Notes: generated by a model from the sequence alone, not told the origin. Positions 11,733 to 24,330 are shown, numbered from the stretch's first letter. The stretch is 64,000 nt of DNA from Owenia fusiformis (GCA_903813345.2 CAIIXF020000011.1:7958571-8022570), one strand, 5' to 3'. Program-made: numbers and translations.

Positions 11733-14700
11733 TTATTTTATCTTATCACTATTGAGAATAATCAGCATGTCCTTCTGTGCTGCAATGCAGGCGTTCTCCT
11801 CAACAGGGCACATGACAACACTCATCCATATAGAGAACACGACACCCAGTACAAGCGTATACTCTACACACGACAGGACCCATCCTAATCCATATGGCAT
11901 GGGGATACAGTCCAAGAAAAAGAAAGCTACTAGTCCTAGAATGAGTGCAGCTATATAGACATTGCGGTCGAATTGGGCCTTTTTGATGCCCTTCTGTAAG
12001 ACTGGAACAGCTTCCTCAAAGTTTTTATTGCGGCTTGGGATATCTAGTTGTTTTGTCATGGCTGTAAATATAAGAGAATGTCTGAGTATAAACATGTAGT
12101 AATATGTGAGTACAAAGAAATATGTGAGGCCAGGAGAATGTGAAAGAACAAATGATCTGAGACATTTGAAAAAAAATAATAAAAAAGAGAATATGATGCA
12201 CACTAAATGCATCCAGATAATCATTTAAATATTATAAATACAAGAATCATGAATGGAGTATTATATCAAGTAATAGCCATCATACAGTATATGAGATGGA
12301 CTGAACACTATAAGTGGGCCAAATATAAATGTGCATGTGTATGTGATACACAAGTTGGGTCCCCTGATTCTCAAATAAGAGCAAATCCCAGGTAGGGTTG
12401 GAACATTTATTACCTGTAATGTTCTTGCGTATTGTGAATATGGCTGCAACTGCTTCATGGTCTGAATAACTATACGTCTGATCTGGTACCTTGTCTAGGG
12501 GCAGATAACACTTTTCACACTCCATTGTGAAACCTGCATAGAGAAAGAAGATTCTGAACTGGTATGAATAACAATCAAATAACACTTTATAATGACTTAA
12601 ATGTCTATAGGGATGAACTGGAATTCCGGATATGAAAGACGCCATGTTCTCGTTACAAATTGACGAAGCATTAACATGCAAAATGTCACCACCTGCCATT
12701 TGTTACAGAAGCTGGACGTCGAACACCAACCACTTTTGGTGGTGACATAATAAAGCTGATGATGCCTTAAACTTTTGGCTTGCAAGGACTTGCTATTCTC
12801 ATTCTCAAATGATCACAAGTGATTGCACTGAAACATCCATAACATACAGTGAAAGCTAATGAAGAAAATTGCAATATAACATGATTCAACTTGATTCAAA
12901 TTACAGAATATCTAATCAAAAAAGAGACAAACCTCCATTGCTTCTGAACATAAGGAAATCAATACGTTCTCCATGTGGTTGGATCTTCAACTTCTTGGGG
13001 TTTGTGAAACTGTTCCTAGGAGTTTCACTTGTCATTCCTGTGTTAGTAACTGGTGCTTCTTTCTGAATAGAAAGAATTAACTATCAGTATGCTTGCCCGT
13101 AGCCAGCTTTTACCAGGGAGGAGCTTTTTCACAATTTTGGCTAAAAATCATGCGAAAAATTCTCAGAATGGTGAAAAACTGCATGATTTTGAAAGAATTT
13201 CTGGCCAGGGGGGAGCGGGCCTAGTATGTGTACTTCTTCGTATAAATGTACATGCATGTACTTAGTGAAAACGTAGTTGACAGAGAAGGGGAACTTAGAG
13301 GCTTAAAAAGAAAACAACTTTTATTTATCATCTTCAATATGTTATCTTACATGAGATCTTTTTAGAAAGTACGGGCTGGGCCACTAAATAACAAGGCATT
13401 AACATGACAAAATGTCACCACCTAGTTGCTCACAATTTTATGAATCTATTTGACCTTGAGAAGGTCATTAAAGGTCAACATCTCAAATCTATAGTCAAAT
13501 TAGAACTTTTGAGAACTTGTAGATGATTTTGAAAAAAACATTTGGTCAATTTGAAGCAAGTTGAAAAAATACCTTTTTGACATTTTTCAACCTATTATTG
13601 ATCTTGAAAGGGTCATTGAAGGTCAAATCTTAAATCTTAAGTCAGATTTGAACTTCAGAAAACTTGTAGATGGTTATTGAAAGTTCTAAGAATTTGTTAC
13701 AGACGCCGATCGCCAACCGCCAACTGCCAACCACCAACCGCTGTCACAAAAAATGAAGACCATAACAATATGTCACCACTTTTTGGTGTTGACATAAAAA
13801 TAGATATATTGATCAAAATCTGTTGTGACTGGTCACAAGCCCCTCTCTTTCGTTACAAAGTTTTGAACACCCTCTATAATGATATTGAAATACCTGTTTA
13901 AGCCAAGCATCCTCTAAGTTGCCATTTGTTGTGATCACCCTGTAGCCTAGCTCTTCAGCCCTCATGTTGAAATCTCCACCTACAATGTTGATGTCACTAG
14001 TCTCCCCAGTGTGCTTCACAAACTGACTCAGTTCATAGGCCTGTACCATTCTCTGAGCAATGTACTCATCATTCTCAATGTTATACTCAGCAAGTGCCTG
14101 TAATGTGTACATATATTATAGGATTAAAAAATTAATTTGATTTAAGCCTAAATCGCTTATTACCAGACCCCTCTTATCTTTGCTTACTTGCCTGTCTATG
14201 AAGTTCAAGATGGGTATGGGACGTTTTAGGATACATATCGCTGATAGTCAATAATATAGTACAGTCAAATGTATATGGCTAAGTATTGAACAACTGATGC
14301 TACAGCTGGGTAATGACAGATGACTGAGTCAAATGTCCAAAAACTTCTAGATCAATATAAGAAAGCATGTACTCACATGGGTAATGTAAAGATTGATTTT
14401 GAGTCCTTTATACTCTATTTTAGCCAAACCAACTGCTTTATTCCCAAACCAGTCGCCGTGGTGGATCTTATGTGCATAGCCATTGATGGAATACCTCATG
14501 GTGAATATCTCTATGATGGGTGACTTAGAGAATACACACAGCCCACTGCCAAACATACCACTGCAAGTGATTGAAAATACAAAATAGATGGCCATAGTCA
14601 TTCTGATACTCAGACCATCTCTGGCAATGCACAAGGACGTTCTAGAAAGGAAACTGAGAGAAGGCTGTGATATCTCACGATGGGCCATAATACATGTAGT

Positions 14701-17700
14701 ATATCACGCTCTAAATGCAATTGAAAATTAGAAATTGTATTTTGCAAAGAAATTTTATTTCAGTTGGTGTTTTGATTGTATACTTATTGTACTTTGTGTA
14801 GTTTATGAATATCAACATGGTATTTCCACAATTCAATTGATGGATTTATAGCTAGATAAAGGGCTTCACTCAATCTTTACTAAACTGTAATTGTTAGGAA
14901 AACAAAGAGCAGTACCTGTGAAAGTAATGATGGTGAGGGAATACTGAGGCAACTTTGTTGGAGAGGATCACATAATCTGCTTGGGTCCAGATCTAAAATA
15001 AACAAGGCATTAAAGGTTGTATATAAGTATTGACATGTTTTTCACTCATTTTCAAAGCCTTAACTCTAATGTCTGCAACCTTTTCTTATAGCACTAACAC
15101 TAATCCTCAATTTTGCTGTTTTCAACAGGATGAAGGATAGACGTGCACGTTATGGAACAATGCAACAACTTCTGACTGTGATGGCCCGCCTTCAAACAAG
15201 TTTTCCCAATGCCTTTAGAGCACAGTTTCAACAATACATTGAATGCCAGCGACTTTGCATTAAACATGAGACAATAGTTGTGATTAAAGTTATTTCATGT
15301 ACACATGTACAAGCGGAGAAGAGGAATGTATATGATTCATTCATAAGCTTGCCTACTATTCTGTTTTTTTCATTAAATGATGTGACGTAAAAAGTGCCCC
15401 GCCTATCCAGGAGTCAAGTTACCACAGTAACCATTATTTTTGACCAATCAAATGAGAGATGCTGATATTTTATGAATCAATTACATATGTAGAAAGTATT
15501 TTAACACCTTATGTAAAATTTTCATGAGAAAATATCAAAAATCTTTGAAATGAGAGCATTTTTCCGAGAACTTATTGAACGACCTGGTATGGGGTTATTG
15601 GAATTAAAGTCAAGTTACATCTCTTATCATATGTCTCATAGACACATTAATTTTAAAGAGATCGGGTCTCCTAAAAACACAATTAGAGTAACCCCCTGAT
15701 TTTTCGTGTTATTTGATGTAAAACAAGTTTGTTTATCAACTTATCAATTCTGAGGCTTGAATTAATTCGTTAACAATATCAATACGATGATTGTTCCTAG
15801 CCATGAATTTCCACTTACATCAATAGAAATTCAAATTAAGATTTAAAAAGCCCGCTCAAATTTGTCTGATTGGCTTTTTCCTTCAGATTATTTTGGCTAA
15901 GAGAAGCCATATTTATTACTTCTAAGGGGTTACAATATAGATAAATCCCCAAAAAACATTCCATTCTGTTTTCAACTTATTGTGTTCAATTCTGACAGTT
16001 GGTTGTTCTTTTGGTTGTTCTGTTGATATCCTCAATATATTGTCGATATCGTGCTTATGATTTGGTCTCAAGATATATCTAAGGTATATATGATGTTTTA
16101 TGAGCAATTATATTGGGACATTACTGATTCTCCAGAATAGAAATCTGGATGACTTGATCTCTTTAATAATTTTACATTATTTTTTATATAACGTATGGTA
16201 ACATGTTTTACAAAACCCAACAATGACAAAAGTTTATGCTAATAACTTCACTTACAAGTATTTATTACAGGTTGTGAAGACCCTTGTTGCTTGATTTTCA
16301 TTTTACCACCAATATGTGTATATTCATACAAACAGTATTCAATTCCCCTGATATTAGTATGTATATACCTCTTGCAACATGACAATGTCGTATTCACCCT
16401 TTGCGAGTTCATCTCCTATTGCCATGATTCGTTTGTTTCTGTAGTCACATGCTAGTGGCGTAAATACACCCCTGAAATGAGATAAAGAAGGGAGATTACG
16501 AAAAATACAATGTATTTGAAAAGTTAAAATATTTCAATAGATGGAACATGCAGTTTTATTTGGGTTGGTGCAAAGGCATACCCTATTGCCCCTATAATCC
16601 GTGCCAGTGCCATAGGCTCTTGGACACAATTTTGAGTCAAATTCTAGCAAACTGCAGATGAAATCTTTATTGCCGAATCAGAGAAAACACTTCCAGTTTT
16701 ATAACCGTTTTTCATTGATCAAAAAATGTGTTATTTATTTGCCTGCATGCTTAACATAATTTCTACATTTGTGTTGATTGTTAAATCAAAAATAGCTAGG
16801 GTGGAGGTCAAGGCCCTTTTGACTCATAAACTAAAATCATATGGTTTTGGTGCTGACACTTTGAATCTCATAAGCTCATATCTTCAGGCCTGTCAACTGT
16901 CCCGCAATTTGCGTATTTGTCACGCATTTGCTGAAGAATTTGAAGTCACGCCAGTTTTTTTTGCGTGACAGAAAATGTCACGCAAATACGCATTTTACCT
17001 GGTAATTGTCACGCAAAAATATTTCTGTAGAAAATTTTTCAAAATATGTTGACGAAACGGTAAAAATACGAACGTCGGAAAAAACCGAACGCAATTTGTT
17101 CGGATTTGTCACGCGAATCCCGTATGTGTCACGCATGTTAATTGGAAATTTTCGTACCTACCCCCCCCCCCCCCCACCCCCCCCCCCCCCCCCCCCCCCC
17201 CCGTTGATGATATCGCGAGCGTAGCGAGCGCGAAAAATTGAGGTGTCCAAAATTTGATTAAATGCAATAAAATTGAAAACAAGGTGCTCAAATTGTGGCC
17301 AAGATGTTCAGATTTGGACCAAGGTGTCCAAAATTTGAACAAAGGTGTTCAACATTTGCAAGTCACTCATGTTAGGTGTCCCCAAGTTGACAGGCCTGTA
17401 TCTTAAAAATCGAAAAGTTCAAACTAGAGTAAACGGAATCTTATCAAATTTATCAGAAGATAATTACATAAACAGCGGGGTGCCTCAAGGGAGCCAAATT
17501 GGGCCGATCCTTTTCTTATTATACATAAATGATTTACCGGAAGTAATTGACTCAACATCTTACATCTATGCAGACGACACCTCCATTTATTTACCTGTAC
17601 CTAGAGATCATCCAATTCAGAACACTCACGAAATCCTCCAAAAAGATCTTGATAATATTTTTAAATGGTCACAAACTTGGAAAATGAACTTCAAGCCTTC

Positions 17701-20700
17701 AAAATCAAAAGAAATAATATTTTGTAAAGAAACCGTCTTTGATAGGCCATATCCAATTTTGACACTTAATAACAATTCAATTGACCGAGTCGATTCACAT
17801 AAACATTTAGGCGTAACTCTTGATAAAAACTTAAACTTTAAAACTCATATAAACGAAGTCCGAGCAAAAATTGACAAACTACTAAATCCCCTATCAGCAT
17901 TGAAAATGAGAGTAAACTCAAAACATCTTGAAACAATGTACACTTCTTTCATCCTCTCTAAAATCGAATACGGCTCTTTAATCTATGGTTCGGCGTCACA
18001 AGGTGCTCTGGAACAACTAGACAAACTCCATTACAGAGCAGCCCTGATAGTTTCCGGGGCGATTTATGGTACGTGCAAGCAAAAATTATATAAATGTTTA
18101 AACTGGAAAACCCTAGCGGAGAGAAGAGAAGAAAAACAAAGTATTCACATGTTCAAAGTCCGATCAAATTTGACCCCCTCTTATGTAGTCTCTATATATG
18201 AAAAACTGTCCAATCCTGGTGCCGAAAGGGAGCTCCGCTCCAGAAGAGAATATGTTTTACCAGTGAGAGCGTCTGTGAAATACCTAAATTCACCAGCCAT
18301 AAAGCCTATCTCCATTTGGAAAAATCTTTCAACTGAAATAAAAACATCGCCAACCCTAGCAATCTTCAAGAAAAACTATAATAAGAAATATACATTTCAT
18401 AAAAAGAATATTTTAACAAAAAATCTTAATTTGAAAAGGTCTTCTGAAACTAAACTTAATAAAATAAGAAGCGACCTTGCCCTTAAAAGTGACTTTTTTA
18501 GACATAATTTCAACAACATCATAGATCCTTCTTGCCCCTGCGGCCACCGAAATCAAGATAAGATTCATCTTTTACTCGACTGCCCTCTAACCGCCATACA
18601 TAGAAATGATTACATACAGAACATCCTAAAGTTAGACAATCTTGATATTATGTGCTATTTTGGAAAAACCAGAAAGCAAAAAATAGAATTTATACTTTAT
18701 GGAGATGAAAATTTAAATAGTGAACTGAATACAAAATGCCTTCAACTATCTTCAAATTATATCGATAACATCTTAGAATGACCATCCTCAGGGCTGTCAA
18801 CTTGGGACCACCTAATATGAGTGACTTCAAAATGTTGGACACCTAAGTCCAAATCTGAACACTTTTGTTCAAATTTTGAACACCTTTGGCCAACTTTTAA
18901 ACACCTTTGGCCAAAGTTTGAGCACCTTTGCCAAACTTTGAACACCTCAAATTTTTCGCGCTCGCTACGCTCGCGATGTTGTCAACGGGGGGGGGTAGAC
19001 CTGGTGGACGACCGTCTGTCCGTTGCAATCCTACACACTCCAGTGATTTATTATATGTTTTTAACTTTCTAGAGGGGGGCCAATAATGCTATGTAGCCTC
19101 GGCCCCTCACAATCTATGTAAATAATTATGTTGAATATTATAGAAATAAATAACAATAACCTAAAAAAAAAAAAAAAAAAAAACGCGTCCCAGAGAAAAA
19201 TTAATCTCCTGTCATTTCTATCACTCAGAATTTGTTTAACTTTGAAAATATGTTAGCTCACTTTAAATCTTTCTTAAAATAGTATAACAGAAAAGCGTAT
19301 AAAAATACCTCAAAATGGTATACAAAGTACACATTAATTTTTGAATAAGGCAAGGACTTAAAGGCCCCGTTAGCGTCTCCGCATATAAAAAAATAAAGAA
19401 AGGGGAAGAAAGGGGTGTGGCCTATTGTAATGAACAAGTAAGGGGTGTGGCCTATTATAAAAACATAGAAAGGGGGATGGCCTTTTATAAAAAACGAGAA
19501 ATGGACATGGCCTATAAGAACAAAAAAAAAATTGCCATGACTTATTATAAAAACCAAGAAAGAGGCACGGCCTTTTATGAAAATGAATAAAGGAGCTTGG
19601 CCTCTTATAAAAAAAAAACGAGAAAGGGTGGTGGCTTATTATAAAAACCGAGAAAGAGGCATGACCTATATAAAAAACATCAAAAGGGGAGTGGCCTATT
19701 ATAAAAAATGAGAAAATAAAAAAAGAGGAAAGGGGCATGGCTTAAAACAAAAAATGTCTACCAAAAGTGCCATTAGACAGTGTGCCGTGCTTATAGTATT
19801 TACATACCAAATATAAACAAAATCGCTCCACTACTATTCGAATTAGAGTAAGATACGTTAAAATGGCGGCCATTTTGAAAATTGACCGCCTTCTACCAAA
19901 AGTGTCATTTGACAGTGTGCCATGCTTACAGTATTCACATACCAAATATGAACAAAATCGCTTCACTACTTTTGGAGTTATAGTAAAATACGTTGAAATG
20001 GCGGCCATTTTTCAAATTTTTTTTCAAAATGACCACTTCTACAAAAAGTGTCATAGGACAATGTGTCATGCTTATAGTATTCACATACCAAATATGAACA
20101 AAATCGCTCCACTACTTTAAAATATGTTAAAATAGACAGTGTGTCATGCTTATAGTATTCACATACCAAATATGAACAAAATCGCTTCACTACTTTTCGA
20201 GTTATAGTAAAATACGTTAAAATGGCAGCCATTTTTCAAAATTATTTTCAAAATGGCCGCTTTCTACCAAAAGTGTCATAGGACAGTGTGTCATGCTTAT
20301 AGTATTCACATACCAAATATGAACAAAATCGCTCCACTACTTTTTGAGTTTTAGTAAAATATGTTAAAATGGTGGCCATTTTTCAAAATGGCGGCCATTT
20401 TTCAAAATGGTCGCCTTCTACCAAAAGTGTCTTTAGACAGTGTGCAATGTTTATAGTATTCACATACCAAATATTAACAAAATCACTCCATTACTTTTCG
20501 AGTTACAGCAAAAATCGTAAAATAATGAGTAAAGGCCGCCATTTTTCAAGATGGCTGCCATGTGCTTCTTTAATATCTACATTTCTAGCTTTATTAATGT
20601 CCTAATGTCCTTTAACATCTAAAACATATTGCTATTACAGTTTTACATATTGCACCTAAATTACTGTAAATTAGGCACTAAAATGGCCGCCATTTTGAAA

Positions 20701-23700
20701 TGAGCAGTCATTTTGAAAATCGGCTTTCTAGCAGAACTTCTACCCCCATAGGGTATATGTGTACAAAATGTGAACAAAATCGGGCCAACGGTATTTGAGT
20801 TATTGCCGGACCAAAACGGAGAAAGGGGCGTGGCTTATCATAAAATCCGAGAAAAGAGGCGTTGCCTTTTATAAAAAACGAAGAAAGGGGCGTGACTTAT
20901 CATAAAAACCGAGAAAAGAAGCGTGGCCTATTATAAAAAACGAAGAAAGGGGCGTGGCTTATCATAAAAACCGAGAAAAGAGGCGTGGCCTATTATAAAA
21001 ATGAAGAAAGGGGCAAAGCCTATTATAAAAACGAAGAAAGGGGCGGGGCTTATCATAAAAACTGAGAAAAGAGGTGTGGCCTATTATAAAAACGAAGAAA
21101 TGGGCGTGGCCTATTATAAAAACGAAGAAAGGGGCGGGGCTTATCATAAAAACCGAGAAAAGAGGCGTGGCCTATTATAAAAAACGAAGAAAGGGGCGTT
21201 GCTTATCATAAAAACTGAGAAAAGAGGCGTGGCCTATTATAAAAACGAAGAAAGGAGCGTGGCTTATCATAAAAATCGAGAAAAGAGGCGTGGCCTATTA
21301 TAAAAAACGAAGAAAGGGGCGTGGCTTATCAAAAAAAACGAAGAAAGAGGCGTGGCCTATTATTAAAAACGAAGAAAGGGCGTGGCTTATCATAAAAACG
21401 AAGAAATAGGCGTGGCCTATTATAAAAATCGCTAAATTTGGTGCCCCATGTCATGTCAATGAGAAAAAAGATTTTTTTGAAGTGTAAAATACCAAATATA
21501 GACTGAGTACAGCTTAACATTTTGAAAGCCTATGAAAGAAAGAGACCTCGAAGGCTATCTAGCTTTAAAATTTGGACACCAAAATGCCTAGTTCAAAATT
21601 TATGTCAAATTTTTTAGTTTTTCCTTATTTTTGCGATTCTGACATTACACTTTAATGATTTGCTTTGAAATTTTGTTAACAGGTAGCGAAGAGTGTGCTA
21701 ATAGTGTTAGCCTTTGCCATCAGAAAGTGTTTTGACCCACTTTTGAGATATGGTGTCTGAAAAGTATGTCAAAATAAAAAGTTCTCCAAATTTAACGTAT
21801 GAGTTATGAATTAAGGGTAGAATTTCCTAAGGAATCCGAATCTTTAAACCAAATTTCAATCCAACTTCTTGTTAGATAGTTATAGCGGTTTGAAGTCTCG
21901 AAAAGTTGATATGATGATATCCCCATGTTAAGCCAATGGAGTCGAAGATAACTTTCTTAAGAGTCGTCTAAATGTCTATATTCTAGCTGACTCAGCTTAT
22001 TATGGATGACTCAGCTTACAAGTATTCTGGATGACTCAGCTTAAAAAAAGTTTGAAATCTGGAGTCTTAATTGAACTTGTTCAATTTACATGTCTAGTTA
22101 TAATTGTATTACAATATCAAACAAAGCTTGAAGTTCTCTTTAGAAAACAATTTAAAGCCATTTAAGCTGCCATCTTTTGTCATTCATGTCATTCATGTAC
22201 ATTATGAATATACTTTTCCATATATTATTGCACAATGGTCTCCCAATTTCTTATTTTGGCCGTTCTACTGACGAAATGAAGCAGTGAAATGGACTCTAAT
22301 GCGTGAGGGTTGACACTAAAAAAAAGTCCATTTCACTGCTTCATTTCGTCAGTAGAACGGCAAATATAAGGAGACCATTGTGCAATAATATGTGGAAAAG
22401 TATATTCATAATGTACATGAATGACATTTGTTTATCTTGGATTGCTTCTAGTTTGGCTTATAAAGTGTGTGGCCTCTTATATTTGGATGTTTCTCTGCCA
22501 TGTTATTTTCAATAAGATTAACATGGCTGAAATTCTTCAAATTACAAGACGGCACAGGCTTATTGCACAAAAAACTAAAAAATCTGAAATATACAAATGT
22601 CATTCATGTACATTATGAAAATACTTTTCCATATATAATTGCACAATGGTATTAGACTTTTCCAAAGCGTTTGACACGGTGGCTCACGAACGCCTCTTGC
22701 TCAAACTCGACTATTATGGAATTCGCAATAATAACTTGAACTGGTTCAGATCCTGGCTTGTGGGAAGATCACAACAGGTAGTGCTCGATGGTGAATCAAG
22801 TTCAAAAACTCCAGTAAAATCAGGAGTTCCTCAAGGAACAGTTCTTGGACCACTCTGTTTCCTTGTTTATATCAATGATATGGGCAATAACCTATCATCC
22901 TCAGCCAGTCTTAAGCTTTTTGCCGACGACAGCCTTTTATTCATGACAGTCGAAAGCAAGCAAGATGCATTAACACTACAGGAGAATCTTGATAAACTGG
23001 TCTCCTGGGCATCAACATGGCAAATGAAATTCCATCCATCAAAATGCTATGTGCTAAATATTCACAAAGGTAAATCTCCTATCATGCACAATTACACCAT
23101 GCTAGGGGAAAACCTTAAGTCGGTAACACACATCCCATACCTAGGAATTGACATCACAAATAACTTACGCTGGACTACACATATTCAAACTATTGTATCC
23201 AAAGCCAATAAGGTGCTTGGATCTCTCAGGCGCAACCTCCATCAATGCCCTGAAAAAGTGAAGGCTCAGGCGTATAAGTCACTAGTCCGGCCTAATTTAG
23301 AGTATGCCAGCTCGGCATGGGATCCATACCGACAAAAAGATATTGATATGTTGGAACAGGTACAGAGAAGAGCAGCCAGGTTTGTAACCAAATGTCACTC
23401 AAGGGAACCAGGCTGCGTCACCAAAGCTCTTCAAGACCTACAGTGGGAGCCACTGAAGGAGCGTCGAGAGGCTGCTAGAGTTTTCCTTTTCTACAAAGGA
23501 AAGCAGAACCTAGCAGCCATCGACGTGCCTCCATACTTCCGCCAACAGATCAATACCAACACTAGGTTGTATCATCCTTCTAAGTTCATACAACCATCAA
23601 CTAGAACGGATGCATACAAATTTAGCTATTTCCCTAGGACAATAGCTAAATGGAACACTCTACCTGGTGACATCTTAGACTGTGACAGTCTAAGTAGTTT

Positions 23701-24006
23701 TAAATCATCATACTATGCCTATGTCAATAACTGCAATTAAATAGGTGTGTTTTTAATATAGATCTATGTTTTAATGTAAAGGGTCCCCAGTGCACAGCAA
23801 CAAGCCTGCACTACTGGTAAAGAGGGGTGATGTCAACGCGGTAGCCTGACAGTCTCCCCAGGTAAAATGGACTCTAGGGCATAACCATAATCGTCTATTC
23901 AAAAGATACATGTAAGAAGAAGATGCCAAGCATCAGGATAACTAATCTCTACGAAACTGATCACTTACCAACAGTTTAAAGTTAAAACCTTTAGTGTAAT
24001 TGCCAT
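11733..24006 (-). CDS. SMPD2: Neutral sphingomyelinase (SMPD2/nSMase1 type), complete
   Basis: Eight exons: 24006-23969, 16471-16369, 14992-14916, 14560-14377, 14097-13894, 13062-12933, 12533-12414 and 12061-11733. All junctions are GT-AG, phases agree, and the product is 394 residues, close to vertebrate SMPD2. It starts MAITLKVLTLNCW, the conserved first strand of the endonuclease/exonuclease/phosphatase fold. Expected active-site residues are present: Glu47 (MLQE), the IHHGDWF segment, His134 (YITH), Asp176 and Asn178 (GGDFNMR), and Asp270-His271 (SDHE). Two hydrophobic segments in the last exon (IAALILGLVAFFFL and CVEYTLVLGVVFSIW) match the membrane anchors near the family's C-terminus. 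The reaction is Mg-dependent hydrolysis of sphingomyelin to ceramide and phosphocholine. Intron 1 is 7.5 kb and transposon-filled. The gene is divergent from the gene at 24331 and convergent with MICAL. Confidence 0.93.
12666..12769. mobile_element. MITE of the TGTCACCACC family, short copy
   Basis: Left end AAGCATTAACATGCAAAATG then TCACCACC; right end GGTGGTGACATAATAAAG then GATGATGCCTT, its imperfect inverse. It lies in an SMPD2 intron. Other copies are at 13391-13797 and 47258-48385. Confidence 0.6.
13092..13222. mobile_element. 131-bp MITE of the GTAGCCAGG family
   Basis: Begins CTTGCCCGTAGCCAG and ends GGCCAGGGGGGAGCGGGCCT. A 6-bp duplication AGTATG flanks it at 13086-13091 and 13223-13228. 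Located in an SMPD2 intron. Confidence 0.65.
13391..13797. mobile_element. TGTCACCACC-family element with internal AGGTCA-rich repeats
   Basis: Starts with GCATTAACATGACAAAATGT followed by CACCACC and ends near GGTGTTGACATAA. The body has two copies of a block containing GACCTTGA, GGTCATTRAAGGTCAA and AACTTGTAGATG. A larger inverted relative is at 47258-48385. Confidence 0.6.
16885..17398. mobile_element. 514-bp MITE with 14-bp perfect TIRs, inserted in the LINE
   Basis: Ends are CAGGCCTGTCAACT and AGTTGACAGGCCTG. A 6-bp target duplication TATCTT flanks it (16879-16884 and 17399-17404). Element plus one duplication is 520 bp, which accounts exactly for the shift from frame 1 to frame 2 of the interrupted RT. 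Inside are a CACGCAAAT-rich part, poly-C runs (17161-17202), a TATCGCGAGCGTAGCGAGCG palindrome and AGGTGTCCAAA-type short repeats. Confidence 0.92.
18789..18997. mobile_element. Second, truncated copy of the CAGGCCTGTCAACT MITE
   Basis: Begins CAGGGCTGTCAACTTGGGAC, carries the same AACACCTTTGGCCAAA short repeats and the TCGCGCTCGCTACGCTCGCG palindrome, and stops at the G-run where the other copy has its C-run. It is inverted relative to the copy at 16885 and lies 8 bp past the LINE stop codon. Confidence 0.75.
19385..21430. repeat. Composite satellite: short GGCGTGGC-type array flanking a roughly 130-bp array
   Basis: Array A (about 19385-19745 and 20815-21430) has units of about 31 bp alternating between GGGGCGTGGCTTATCATAAA and AGGCGTGGCCTATTATAAAA forms, giving a roughly 63-bp higher-order unit in the right block. 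Array B (about 19755-20540) has about six units near 130 bp with CAGTGTGTCATGCTTATAGT, ACAAAATCGCTCCACTACTT and AAAATGGCGGCCATTTT. Hydrophobic open frames here are by-products of the repeat. The whole lies in SMPD2 intron 1. Confidence 0.85.
21431..22187. other. Intronic stretch without recognisable gene
   Basis: SMPD2 intron 1, opposite strand. AT-rich, with a short repeat of GGATGACTCAGCTTA around 21985-22045. I see no coding signal. Confidence 0.4.
22188..22647. mobile_element. Two partial copies of a long-TIR MITE abutting a LINE
   Basis: 22188-22296 is the right arm of one copy, ending in AAATGGACTC followed by TA. From about 22325 a second copy starts with GTCCATTTCACTGCTTCATT and runs to 22647, where it joins the LINE. 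The intact relative is at 44049-44432. Confidence 0.75.
22648..23870 (+). mobile_element. 5'-truncated CR1-like LINE reverse transcriptase
   Basis: An open frame to 23740 begins in the fingers of a reverse transcriptase (LDFSKAFDTVAHERLL) and carries SGVPQGTVLGP, the catalytic FADDSLLF, and the thumb and C-terminal part (VQRRAARFV, YFPRTIAKWN). The style is that of CR1/Rex/L2-type LINEs. The endonuclease and N-terminal RT are absent. The 5' edge abuts a MITE; the 3' edge is not sharply defined and no poly(A) is seen. It is open throughout, so it is probably young. It ends about 100 bp from SMPD2 exon 1. Confidence 0.85.
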
Positions 24007-24330
24007 TTCAAACATGAAAATCTGCTATTTTATTCCTCAATTATAAATTCAACATCCACCATGTTGGGATATCCCAATGACGTCATAACTTTTTCAATGA
24101 TTTCCCTTTGAATAGCTTGATTTATTCATGTAGACGATATCTATGTTACGCTTTATCGCCGAATTGATTTAAATATAATTTATTCTCATGATATTTATCA
24201 AAATATTGTACATAATAATGACTTAAACAACATGGAAATAAGAAGTGAAATTCTCATTTGACCTAATTTGACGCCATATTGAAAACAAAACCAGGTGCTC
24301 GAAAAGCCGACAAATGATTTGTTTACTTTT
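24007..24330. promoter_or_regulatory. Bidirectional promoter between SMPD2 and the 18-exon gene
   Basis: The two start codons are 324 bp apart on opposite strands. The interval holds a perfect palindromic CRE, TGACGTCA (24078-24085), immediately preceded by a 14-bp palindrome TTGGGATATCCCAA (24064-24077). No TATA box at a convincing distance is evident. Confidence 0.6.

Larger units (their letters stand above)
16795..19183 (+). mobile_element. 5'-truncated non-LTR retrotransposon (LINE) with poly(A) tail
   Basis: The sequence encodes the middle and end of a reverse transcriptase: HKLKSYGF, a GVPQGSQIGPILFLLYIND block, the catalytic YADDTS, and a C-terminal CPCG...HLLLDCP Cys/His motif. The main open stretch runs to 18781. 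A 3'UTR and a 21-A tract (19163-19183) end the copy. Its 5' part, including any endonuclease, is missing. The RT frame is split by a MITE at 16885-17398, and a second MITE fragment lies in its 3'UTR. The style suggests the I/Jockey/CR1 group, but I cannot assign the clade. It sits in intron 1 of SMPD2 on the opposite strand. Confidence 0.85.

Noticed and set aside
19258-19738. Phe/Pro/Tyr-rich minus-strand frames of 99 and 122 codons
   Set aside because: Direct translation of the short satellite units; period matches the DNA repeat.
20962-21147. Minus-strand frame with FxxFYxRPR-like repeats
   Set aside because: Same satellite by-product.
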